NCBI GenBank assembly: GCA_902766845.1
Contig: CACXFD010000040.1
Location: forward strand, 1-13,179
From: an uncultured Lachnospiraceae bacterium
Lineage (GTDB): Bacteria; Bacillota; Clostridia; Lachnospirales; Lachnospiraceae
Direction of reading: 5' to 3'
Length of the DNA stretch: 13,179 nt
Of this stretch, positions 1-5,808 are shown piece by piece (position 1 is the first letter of the stretch; each line of letters opens with the position of its first letter). The position numbers and the translations under genes are program-made. A model generated the notes under the pieces. That model saw nothing but the letters and a program-made list of their open reading frames with translations. It did not search any database and was not told the DNA's origin.

Positions 1-2
1 AT

Positions 3-29
3 AAGATTCGGCTCGGAGAGCTGAGTTAG
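3..29 (+). CDS. possible 3' tail of an upstream gene (partial)
   Basis: The first 29 bases can be read as the end of a gene entering from the left: frame 3 reads K-I-R-L-G-E-L-S and stops at TAG 27-29, right before the phoH ribosome binding site. Frame 1 is also open to a TGA at 22-24 (I-R-F-G-S-E-S), so the true frame cannot be decided. In Clostridia the gene before phoH is often the sporulation gene yqfD, so this may be its last codons, but eight residues are far too few to recognise a family. Confidence 0.25.
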   Translation, partial: KIRLGELS

Positions 30-36
30 AAGGAGG
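30..36 (+). promoter_or_regulatory. strong Shine-Dalgarno that fixes the TTG start of phoH
   Basis: The bases A-AGGAGG lie five nucleotides before TTG 42-44, an ideal match and spacing. A second GGAGGAG directly abuts the in-frame ATG at 81, too close to work well. Starting at 81 would also remove the first 13 residues (RELIFEN...), which belong to the conserved N-terminal RNA-binding-like part of PhoH proteins, so the TTG start is preferred. Confidence 0.75.
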
Positions 37-41
37 ACCGT

Positions 42-1058
42 TTGGTCACAAGAGAACTGATCTTTGAGAACGCGGAGGAGATGAAGGCCGTCTTCGGCCC
101 CTTCGATCAGATGATCCGGCTGCTCGAAAAGACCGTACCGGTCACGGTGGTCGGCTCGGAGAGCGGCGTGCGGATCCTGGCTTCCTCGGAAGAGGACGCG
201 GACCGGGCCGTGCGCGCGCTGCAGACCGTGAGGGACCTGCGCCGCGGCGGCGCCGTCCTGAACGAGACGGCGTTCCGCCAGGCGCTGGACCTGTCGGAGA
301 CCGGGCGCCAGGAAGAAGCGCTGGCGGTCATGCAGGACGTGCTGACGCTGACGTACCGCGGCCGCCCCGTCAAGTGCAAGACCGTGGGCCAGAAACGGTA
401 CGTGGAGGCCATCCGGGACCATACCGTCACCATCTGCATCGGCCCGGCCGGCACCGGCAAGACCTATCTGGCCATCGCGACGGCCGTGGAGGCGCTCAAG
501 CGCGAGGAGATCTCCCGCATCATCCTGACGCGTCCGGCCGTGGAGGCCGGCGAGCATCTGGGCTTTTTGCCCGGCGACCTGCAGAGCAAGGTGGACCCGT
601 ATCTGCGGCCTCTGTATGACGCGCTGTTTGAGATGATGGGGGAGGAAAAGTTCCACTCCTGTCTGGAGCGCGGGATCATCGAGGTGGCCCCGCTCGCCTA
701 TATGCGCGGACGGACGCTGTCGGGCTGCATGGTGATCCTGGATGAGAGCCAGAACGCCAGCCTCGAGCAGCTGTTCATGGTCCTGACCCGCCTAGGGGAA
801 GGCTCCAAGATGATCGTGACAGGGGATGTGACGCAGGTGGACCTGAAGGACCAGACGTCCGGCCTCGAGCAGTGCGCGAAGATCCTGGAGCCGGTGGACG
901 GCATTTCCGTGATGCGCCTGACCGGGAAAGACGTCGTGCGTCACCAGCTCGTGCGGGACATCATCAAGGCGTTTGAAGAATACCAGGCCCGTGAGGAAAA
1001 GAAGGCGGGCCGCCGCGGACCGGGCCGCCCGGTCCGGGAAGAGAGGAAAAAGAAGTGA
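42..1058 (+). CDS. phoH: PhoH family protein (predicted ATPase/RNA helicase-like)
   Basis: This is a 338-residue PhoH-family P-loop ATPase, normal length for the bacterial PhoH/YbeZ type. Residues 1 to about 110 form the small N-terminal nucleic-acid-binding (KH-like) part. The ATPase domain follows, with Walker A GPAGTGKT at 134-141, Walker B MVILDES ending in D234-E235, and the family motif TGDVTQVDL at 260-268. A basic tail of Lys and Arg (about 319-338) is consistent with RNA binding. The start is TTG, chosen for its strong ribosome binding site and the conserved N-terminus. The stop overlaps the GTG start of ybeY by four bases, so the two are probably translationally coupled; PhoH-type proteins and YbeY are frequent operon partners and are thought to act together in RNA processing or ribosome quality control. 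The exact biochemical role of PhoH is not settled; the family assignment is secure. Confidence 0.96.
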   Translation: MVTRELIFENAEEMKAVFGPFDQMIRLLEKTVPVTVVGSESGVRILASSEEDADRAVRALQTVRDLRRGGAVLNETAFRQALDLSETGRQEEALAVMQDVLTLTYRGRPVKCKTVGQKRYVEAIRDHTVTICIGPAGTGKTYLAIATAVEALKREEISRIILTRPAVEAGEHLGFLPGDLQSKVDPYLRPLYDALFEMMGEEKFHSCLERGIIEVAPLAYMRGRTLSGCMVILDESQNASLEQLFMVLTRLGEGSKMIVTGDVTQVDLKDQTSGLEQCAKILEPVDGISVMRLTGKDVVRHQLVRDIIKAFEEYQAREEKKAGRRGPGRPVREERKKK

Positions 1059-1558
1059 CGGTCGAATGGGAAAGAGAAACGCAGACGCCGCTCGCGGTAG
1101 AGGATGAGGAAGCCCTCGTGCGGCGCGTGATCGAAGCGGCGCTGGACGCGGAGGGCTTTCCGTTCGAAGCGGAGGTCCACGTCCTGCTGACCGATGACGC
1201 CGCCATCCGGGAGATCAACCGGGAATACCGCGGGATCGACGCGGCCACGGACGTGCTCTCGTTTCCGATGGCGGACTATCCGGCCCCCGGCGTGTTCGAT
1301 CAGCTGGAAGAGGACGATGACCTGTTCCATCCGGACACCGGGGAACTGATCCTCGGGGATATCGTGATCTCGGCGGATCACGTGAAGGAGCAGGCCGCCT
1401 CGTACGGCCACAGCGAAGAGAGGGAACTGGCCTTTCTGACCGCCCACAGTATGTTCCATCTGATGGGATATGATCACATAAACGAAGAGGACCGGCATGT
1501 CATGGAGAAAAAGCAGGAAGAACTGCTCGAGAGCCTCGGCATCCGCCGTGCCCCGTAA
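1055..1558 (+). CDS. ybeY: endoribonuclease YbeY, 16S rRNA maturation factor
   Basis: This 167-residue protein is YbeY, a zinc-dependent single-strand endoribonuclease implicated in 3' end maturation of 16S rRNA and in ribosome quality control. The metal site is visible as H131-S-M-F-H135-L-M-G-Y-D-H141, the H-x3-H-x5-H pattern of the family; Ser replaces the Gly that often follows the first His, a change I do not expect to affect metal binding. The NREYRG segment at 55-60 contains the conserved Arg59, followed by TDVLSFPM at 65-72. An acidic loop at about 74-97 makes the protein slightly longer than the E. coli form. The start is GTG 1055-1057, inside the phoH stop (GTGA overlap), and there is a purine-rich GAGAGGAAA just upstream. 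It acts in the cytoplasm. The identity is clear. Confidence 0.96.
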   Translation: MTVEWERETQTPLAVEDEEALVRRVIEAALDAEGFPFEAEVHVLLTDDAAIREINREYRGIDAATDVLSFPMADYPAPGVFDQLEEDDDLFHPDTGELILGDIVISADHVKEQAASYGHSEERELAFLTAHSMFHLMGYDHINEEDRHVMEKKQEELLESLGIRRAP

Positions 1559-1575
1559 GTGGAAAGGAGATTCAA

Positions 1576-2742
1576 ATGAACCGTAAAAAGGATTTCCTGC
1601 GGCGCCTGCTCTGCGCCGTGCTGTGTGCCGCGATGGCCCTGACGCTGCTGGCCGGCTGCCGGCGCGCCCCGGAGGAGACGGAGGCGCCTACGGAGACGCA
1701 GACCCAGCCTGCGCCCACGGTCATCGTCGAGACGGAGCCGGAAACGGAGCCGGAGACGGAAGAAGAGACACAGCCACTGTCGGAACTGGAGCAGCGCCTG
1801 CTCCCGGACGGCCGGATGTACAGCTATTATACCGGGCTTCCGGTCAGCGTGGAACAGGGAAGCCGCCGCGCCGTTGCCGTCATGATCAATAACGTCAAGG
1901 CCGCGCTGCCGCAGGCCGGCGTCGCGAGCGCGCAGATCATGTATGAGTGCCCGACCGAGGGCGGGACGGTCCGTCTGATGGGCGTGTTCCCGGACGGCAT
2001 CTATGACGAGCTGCCCAAGATCGGCTCCATCCGCAGCGCGCGCACCTATTACGTGCTGCTGCAGAGCTCGCTCCAGTGCATCTTCATCCACAACGGCCGC
2101 GCGCTGTTCGCGCTCCCGTACCTGGAGATGCCGCACATCCAGCGCATGGACGGCACGCTCGGAAAGTATTACAAGTACTATTTCCGCACCACGGAAAAGA
2201 AATCGCCGCACAACCTCTTCATCTCGGGCGAGGGGATCAACAAGGGCATCGCGGATTTCGAATACGACACGCAGATCCCCGAGGGCTTCGATCCGTTCGA
2301 GTTCTATCACGGGGATGAGAAGGTCAATCCGACCGTCGCGAAGGGCGAGGACGCGAAGACCATCCACATCGGCTTCCGCTCGAACGATTCGACCTTCGTC
2401 TACCATCCGGACGAGGACCTGTACTATCACTTCCAGTACGGGGAGAAGCACATCGACCAGAATAACGATAAACAGGTCACGACGAACAACATCCTGATCG
2501 AGTACCATACCGTGGATTACTACGATGAGACGGAGTACCTGAACATCACGCTGGACGGTGAAGGAGAGGGCTATTACTGCACGGGCGGGAAGGTCATCCC
2601 GATCACCTGGAGCCGCAGCTTCGAGTGGGGCATGACGCATTATTATGACCTCGAAGGCAACGAGATCCAGCTGACGCCCGGCAAGACCTGGATCAGCATC
2701 ATCCAGAAGAGCCGCAAGGAGCATACGACGTTCGAGCCGTAA
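1576..2742 (+). CDS. DUF3048 (YerB-type) lipoprotein
   Basis: A 388-residue predicted lipoprotein of the DUF3048 family, which includes B. subtilis YerB. The N-terminus has a basic patch (MNRKKDFLRR), a hydrophobic core, and a lipobox L25-A26-G27-C28, so Cys28 should be lipidated and the protein anchored outside the membrane. Residues 29-67 are a Thr/Glu/Pro-rich tether with tandem E-T-E-P units. The N-terminal DUF3048 domain spans about 75-230, with YTGLPV at 85-90, AVAVMINN at 99-106, and GSIRSAR at 150-156. The C-terminal DUF3048_C domain covers about 260-376 and ends in GKTWISII at 369-376. AAAGGAGA lies five bases before the ATG. The biochemical function of the family is not known to me; a role at the envelope is inferred from the lipoprotein signal and from the flippase gene that follows. 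Confidence 0.92.
   Translation: MNRKKDFLRRLLCAVLCAAMALTLLAGCRRAPEETEAPTETQTQPAPTVIVETEPETEPETEEETQPLSELEQRLLPDGRMYSYYTGLPVSVEQGSRRAVAVMINNVKAALPQAGVASAQIMYECPTEGGTVRLMGVFPDGIYDELPKIGSIRSARTYYVLLQSSLQCIFIHNGRALFALPYLEMPHIQRMDGTLGKYYKYYFRTTEKKSPHNLFISGEGINKGIADFEYDTQIPEGFDPFEFYHGDEKVNPTVAKGEDAKTIHIGFRSNDSTFVYHPDEDLYYHFQYGEKHIDQNNDKQVTTNNILIEYHTVDYYDETEYLNITLDGEGEGYYCTGGKVIPITWSRSFEWGMTHYYDLEGNEIQLTPGKTWISIIQKSRKEHTTFEP
1729..1764 (+). repeat. short tandem 12-mer encoding Glu-Thr-Glu-Pro
   Basis: Three consecutive 12-base units, GAGACGGAGCCG, GAAACGGAGCCG and GAGACGGAAGAA, code for E-T-E-P, E-T-E-P, E-T-E-E in the tether just after the lipidated Cys of the DUF3048 lipoprotein. The first two differ at one base and the third is degenerate. 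Such repeats can change in number by slippage and would alter only the length of the tether. Confidence 0.8.
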
Positions 2743-2838
2743 GGCCGGCGGCCCGGTATCCCGCCCCGCAGGACCCGGCGAGAAGGCGGCCGGTCTGATC
2801 CGGCCGCTCCAGAATAAAACGGAAGTACGGAAGTTTTT
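2743..2838 (+). other. longest intergenic gap, 96 nt, GC-rich with one hairpin
   Basis: This is the only gap over 60 bases in the window. It is very GC-rich for its first two thirds, contains the hairpin at 2786-2807, and then turns A/T-rich (AGAATAAAAC, and five T's at 2834-2838 directly before the flippase start). I see no convincing -35/-10 pair. The Shine-Dalgarno for the next gene is weak (GGAAG at 2829-2833). It may be a partial transcription break or a processing site between the lipoprotein and flippase genes. Confidence 0.5.
2786..2807 (+). terminator. strong GC hairpin, terminator-like but lacking a T-tract
   Basis: GCGGCCGG at 2786-2793 pairs perfectly with CCGGCCGC at 2800-2807 around the six-base loop TCTGAT, with a possible extra G-U pair outside. 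The stem is all G/C and stable. It is followed by CCAGAATAAAAC rather than a run of T's, so it is not a standard intrinsic terminator. It could be a weak or Rho-assisted terminator, an mRNA-stabilising hairpin, or a chance result of high GC. Confidence 0.3.
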
Positions 2839-4491
2839 ATGAGTGCACAGAAGAAGTCATCCAGTAATTTCCTGGTACAGGGCAGCATCCTGGCCATCGC
2901 GTCGATCGTCAGCCGCCTGATCGGCCTCGTCTATCGGATCCCGATGACGAACGCCATCGGCGCGGACGGGATCGGCGTCTATTCGACGGCCTACAACGTG
3001 TATTTCATCTGCCTGCTCCTGTCCAGCTACAGCCTCCCGACGGCGGTCTCCAAGCTGATCTCGGAACGGATCGCGCTGCATCAGTATAAGAACGCGCAGC
3101 GGATCCTGCGCGTCGCGCTCGTTTTCGCGCTCGCCGTGGGTACGCTGGCCGCGGCCGTCATGTTCTTCGGGGCGGATTTCCTGGCCGTGAAGATGCAGAA
3201 CATGCCGGAAGCCCGGCTGGCCATCCAGACGCTGGCGCCTACCATTTTCATCATGGCCTTCCTCGGCGTGCTGCGCGGCTATTTCCAGGGCATGGGCAGC
3301 ATGGTCCCGACGGCCGTATCCCAGGTCCTGGAACAGATCCTGAACGCGATCGTCAGCGTGGCGGCCTGCGTTTCGATGTTCGCCTACGGCAAGAAGCTGG
3401 ACGACCTGCTCAGCACCACCGGGAACGCGGTATCGTACGGCGCCGCGGGCGGCACCATCGGCACCGGCGCGGGCGCGGCCATCGCCTTCGTGTTCTGCCT
3501 CGGCCTGTATCTCGTATACCGGCGCGTCGTGCAGGCACGCACGCGGCGGGACACCACGGCCCGCCTGGAGGGCTATCCGTACCTGATGAAGCTCCTGCTG
3601 ATGACGGCCATCCCGATCATCCTGAACACCGGCGTCTACATCATCAGCATCATCTTCGACAACAGCCTCTTTGGCCATTATACGAGCTGGGCCGGGATCT
3701 ATGACCAGTACAAGCTCCTCTGGGGCGAATTCTCGGGCAAGTACCATCTGCTGACGAACGTGCCGATCTCGATGTCGAACGCGCTCGCGCTCTCGATCGT
3801 CCCGGCCCTGTCCGCCGCGGTCGCGCGCCGGAACTTCTCGGAAGCCGCGGACAAGACCGATATGTCCATCCGCTTCATCATGATCATCTCGGTGCCCTGT
3901 GTCGTAGGACTGTCCGTCCTGGCCATGCCGATCATGAACATGCTGTTCCGCGGAGACAATTCGCTGGCCGCGCAGATGATGACGGTCGGTTCGTTCACAA
4001 TCATCTTTTATTCGCTGTCCACGGTCACGAACGCGATCCTGCAGGGCATGAACCACATGCACGTGCCGGTCGTCAACGCGCTGATCGCGCTGATCCTGCA
4101 CAATATCTGCCTCGTGATCTTCCTGTGGGGCTTCAAATGGGGCATCTACGGAGCCGTCTGGGGGAACATCTCGTTCGGGATCTTCATGTGCATCCTGAAC
4201 TTCCTGTCGCTCCGGCGCTTCCTGAGCTTCCGCATCAACTGGCTCAAGACCGTGGCCCTGCCGCTGCTGTGCTCGGCCGTGATGGGAGCCGTGACCTGGT
4301 GCTTCTATCATTTTGTGTACAAGGTCTTCCCGCACAACACGATCCTGACGCTGCTGTCGATCGTCGTAGCGGTCATCGTCTACGCGGTCGTGCTGCTCCT
4401 GACGCGCTGTGTGGAGGAAGCGGAACTGTATAACTTCCCGAAGGGAGCCACGCTGGTGCGGATCGCCCGCAAGCTCCACCTTCTTCGGTAA
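2839..4491 (+). CDS. MurJ/SpoVB-like flippase (MOP superfamily, polysaccharide biosynthesis protein)
   Basis: A 550-residue integral membrane protein with about 14 hydrophobic segments, the usual size of the SpoVB/YtgP (MurJ-type) branch of the multidrug/oligosaccharidyl-lipid/polysaccharide exporter superfamily. Family features are the N-terminal SRLIGLVYRIPMTNAIGADG (25-44), LPTAVSKLISER at 66-77, and the hallmark RGYFQGMGSMVPTAVSQVLE (146-165). A cytoplasmic loop rich in Arg lies around 228-242, and the C-terminus ends in a basic stretch. Family members flip lipid-linked cell wall precursors such as lipid II; SpoVB itself serves spore cortex synthesis. Which substrate this one carries cannot be told from sequence, so it could be the general MurJ or a sporulation paralogue. 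The ATG at 2839 has only a weak Shine-Dalgarno. It follows a lipoprotein gene, suggesting an envelope cluster. Confidence 0.9.
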   Translation: MSAQKKSSSNFLVQGSILAIASIVSRLIGLVYRIPMTNAIGADGIGVYSTAYNVYFICLLLSSYSLPTAVSKLISERIALHQYKNAQRILRVALVFALAVGTLAAAVMFFGADFLAVKMQNMPEARLAIQTLAPTIFIMAFLGVLRGYFQGMGSMVPTAVSQVLEQILNAIVSVAACVSMFAYGKKLDDLLSTTGNAVSYGAAGGTIGTGAGAAIAFVFCLGLYLVYRRVVQARTRRDTTARLEGYPYLMKLLLMTAIPIILNTGVYIISIIFDNSLFGHYTSWAGIYDQYKLLWGEFSGKYHLLTNVPISMSNALALSIVPALSAAVARRNFSEAADKTDMSIRFIMIISVPCVVGLSVLAMPIMNMLFRGDNSLAAQMMTVGSFTIIFYSLSTVTNAILQGMNHMHVPVVNALIALILHNICLVIFLWGFKWGIYGAVWGNISFGIFMCILNFLSLRRFLSFRINWLKTVALPLLCSAVMGAVTWCFYHFVYKVFPHNTILTLLSIVVAVIVYAVVLLLTRCVEEAELYNFPKGATLVRIARKLHLLR

Positions 4492-4506
4492 GAGCGGAAA
4501 CTGCGT

Positions 4507-5808
4507 ATGGAAAGAATTCGAATCGCTGTGATCGGAGGCGGGGCTTCCGGGCTGATGGCGGCCCTGTCGGCCGCGCAGGCCGGGGCGCGCGTCACGGTGC
4601 TCGAGCACACGGACCGCGTCGGGAAAAAGCTCCTGCTGACCGGAAACGGCCGCTGCAACTTCACGAATGACGATCAAAGACCGGAGCACTACCGGTCTTT
4701 GCGTGATTCTGATTCCGATGCGTTTTCCGTTGTGCAGGCCTTCGATTCGGAGAAAACGATCCGCCTGTTCGAACAGCTGGGCGTGCCCGCGGCGCGCCGC
4801 GCCGGCTGGGTCTATCCGCGCAGCCTGCAGGCCTCGGGCCTTCAGAATGCCCTGCGAAGCCGCCTGGCGGAGCTTGGCTGTGAGATCCGCTGCGGCGTGA
4901 AGATCCGGGAGATCCGGAAAACAAGGGACGGCTTCGAGATCCTCGCGTCCGAGGGCGCACCGGGCGGGGAGCGGGAGGAGCGGATCCTTTCGGCCGACCG
5001 CGTGATCCTCTGCTGCGGCGGCCGGGCGGCCCCGCAGACCGGGTCCGACGGCTCGGGCTACCGGCTGGCGGAAGGACTGGGCCATCATATCACGCAGCTG
5101 TATCCGGCCCTGACCGGGCTGGAGACGGACAGCGGGGCGCGCAAGGCGCTGGCCGGCGTGCGCGCGCAGGCGCGTGCGGCGCTGACGGCGCAGGGCCGGA
5201 TCCTCGCACAGGAGGAGGGAGAAGTCCAGTTCACACCGTACGGCGTGTCCGGAATCGTGATCTTCCAGCTGAGCCGCTTCGCGGCCCGTGCGATCCATGA
5301 AGGCTCCCGCGTCCGGCTGTCGCTCGACCTGCTTCCCGAGACGGACCTTTCCGGCGCGGAGGGATACATCCGGTCCTGCCTGAAGCGCTATCCGGACCGG
5401 ACGCCCGAAGAGGCGGTCCCGGGCCTGCTCCCGAAGACGCTCTGGAGCCGGATCTGCCGCGCGGCGGAAGAGTCCGGAAAGAAGGAAAAAGAAGATAGGC
5501 AGGCTGCCATGCGCGGCCGGAAGCCTTCGTCTGACGACCTGGCCGGCCGGCTGGCTTCGCTCTGCAAAGACCTCTCGTTCCGCGTCGTGAAGACCTGTGA
5601 CTATTCGCAGGCGCAGGTCACGGCCGGCGGTGTGCCGCTGGCGGAGCTGTACCTGCCGTCGATGCAGTCGCGGTACGTGCCGGGCCTGTATCTGGCCGGT
5701 GAGATGCTGGACGTGGACGGCTGCTGCGGCGGATACAATCTGCAGTGGGCCTGGTCGTCCGGCTGGCTGGCCGGAGCGCACGCAGCCGGAAAGGACGGTC
5801 TTTCATGA
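4507..5808 (+). CDS. BaiN/HI0933 (YhiN) family FAD-dependent oxidoreductase
   Basis: A 433-residue flavoprotein of the HI0933/YhiN/BaiN family at typical length. It begins with a Rossmann FAD site, AVIGGGASG at 7-15, with Glu33 at the end of the second strand as expected for adenosine ribose binding. The family signature GKKLLLTGNGRCNFTN is at 39-54. The C-terminal signature GEMLDVDGCCGGYN spans 398-411 and continues into LQWAWSSGW, closing the FAD site; AQVTAGGV at 369-376 is also conserved. The middle part (about 195-350) is the family's inserted substrate domain. One member, BaiN of Clostridium scindens, has been linked to bile acid dehydroxylation, but most members are uncharacterised and bile acids should not be assumed here. 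The ribosome binding site is weak (GCGGAAA), and the start is 15 nt after the flippase stop. The stop overlaps the next flavoprotein start (ATGA). A perfect hairpin sits inside the gene at 4675-4701. Confidence 0.93.
   Translation: MERIRIAVIGGGASGLMAALSAAQAGARVTVLEHTDRVGKKLLLTGNGRCNFTNDDQRPEHYRSLRDSDSDAFSVVQAFDSEKTIRLFEQLGVPAARRAGWVYPRSLQASGLQNALRSRLAELGCEIRCGVKIREIRKTRDGFEILASEGAPGGEREERILSADRVILCCGGRAAPQTGSDGSGYRLAEGLGHHITQLYPALTGLETDSGARKALAGVRAQARAALTAQGRILAQEEGEVQFTPYGVSGIVIFQLSRFAARAIHEGSRVRLSLDLLPETDLSGAEGYIRSCLKRYPDRTPEEAVPGLLPKTLWSRICRAAEESGKKEKEDRQAAMRGRKPSSDDLAGRLASLCKDLSFRVVKTCDYSQAQVTAGGVPLAELYLPSMQSRYVPGLYLAGEMLDVDGCCGGYNLQWAWSSGWLAGAHAAGKDGLS
4675..4701 (+). repeat. perfect 10-bp inverted repeat with 7-nt loop inside a coding region
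   Basis: CAAAGACCGG at 4675-4684 is the exact reverse complement of CCGGTCTTTG at 4692-4701, separated by AGCACTA. It lies in codons 57-65 of the BaiN-type gene (Q-R-P-E-H-Y-R-S-L), just after the conserved NFTN. The codons right after it favour T endings (GAT TCT GAT TCC GAT), unlike most of this window. The 3' arm is followed by CGTGATTCTG, not a T-tract, so it is not a standard terminator. Confidence 0.8.

Noticed and set aside
1474..2724. A 416-codon open frame on the - strand opposite the DUF3048 lipoprotein
   Set aside because: It shadows a conserved lipoprotein gene, has low-complexity Arg/Leu runs, and shows no family motif or good ribosome binding site.
2857..5781. A 974-codon open frame on the - strand across the flippase and first flavoprotein genes
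   Set aside because: It is antisense to two clearly conserved genes, its translation is rich in Arg, Asp, His and Gln with no recognisable domain, and long antisense frames are expected in GC-rich codon-biased DNA.
5745..5804. A 20-codon N-terminal extension of the COG2509 protein from ATG 5745
   Set aside because: It lies fully inside the preceding gene, encodes a basic stretch unlike the family N-terminus, and the ATG at 5805 has the ATGA overlap and a nearby AAAGGA.
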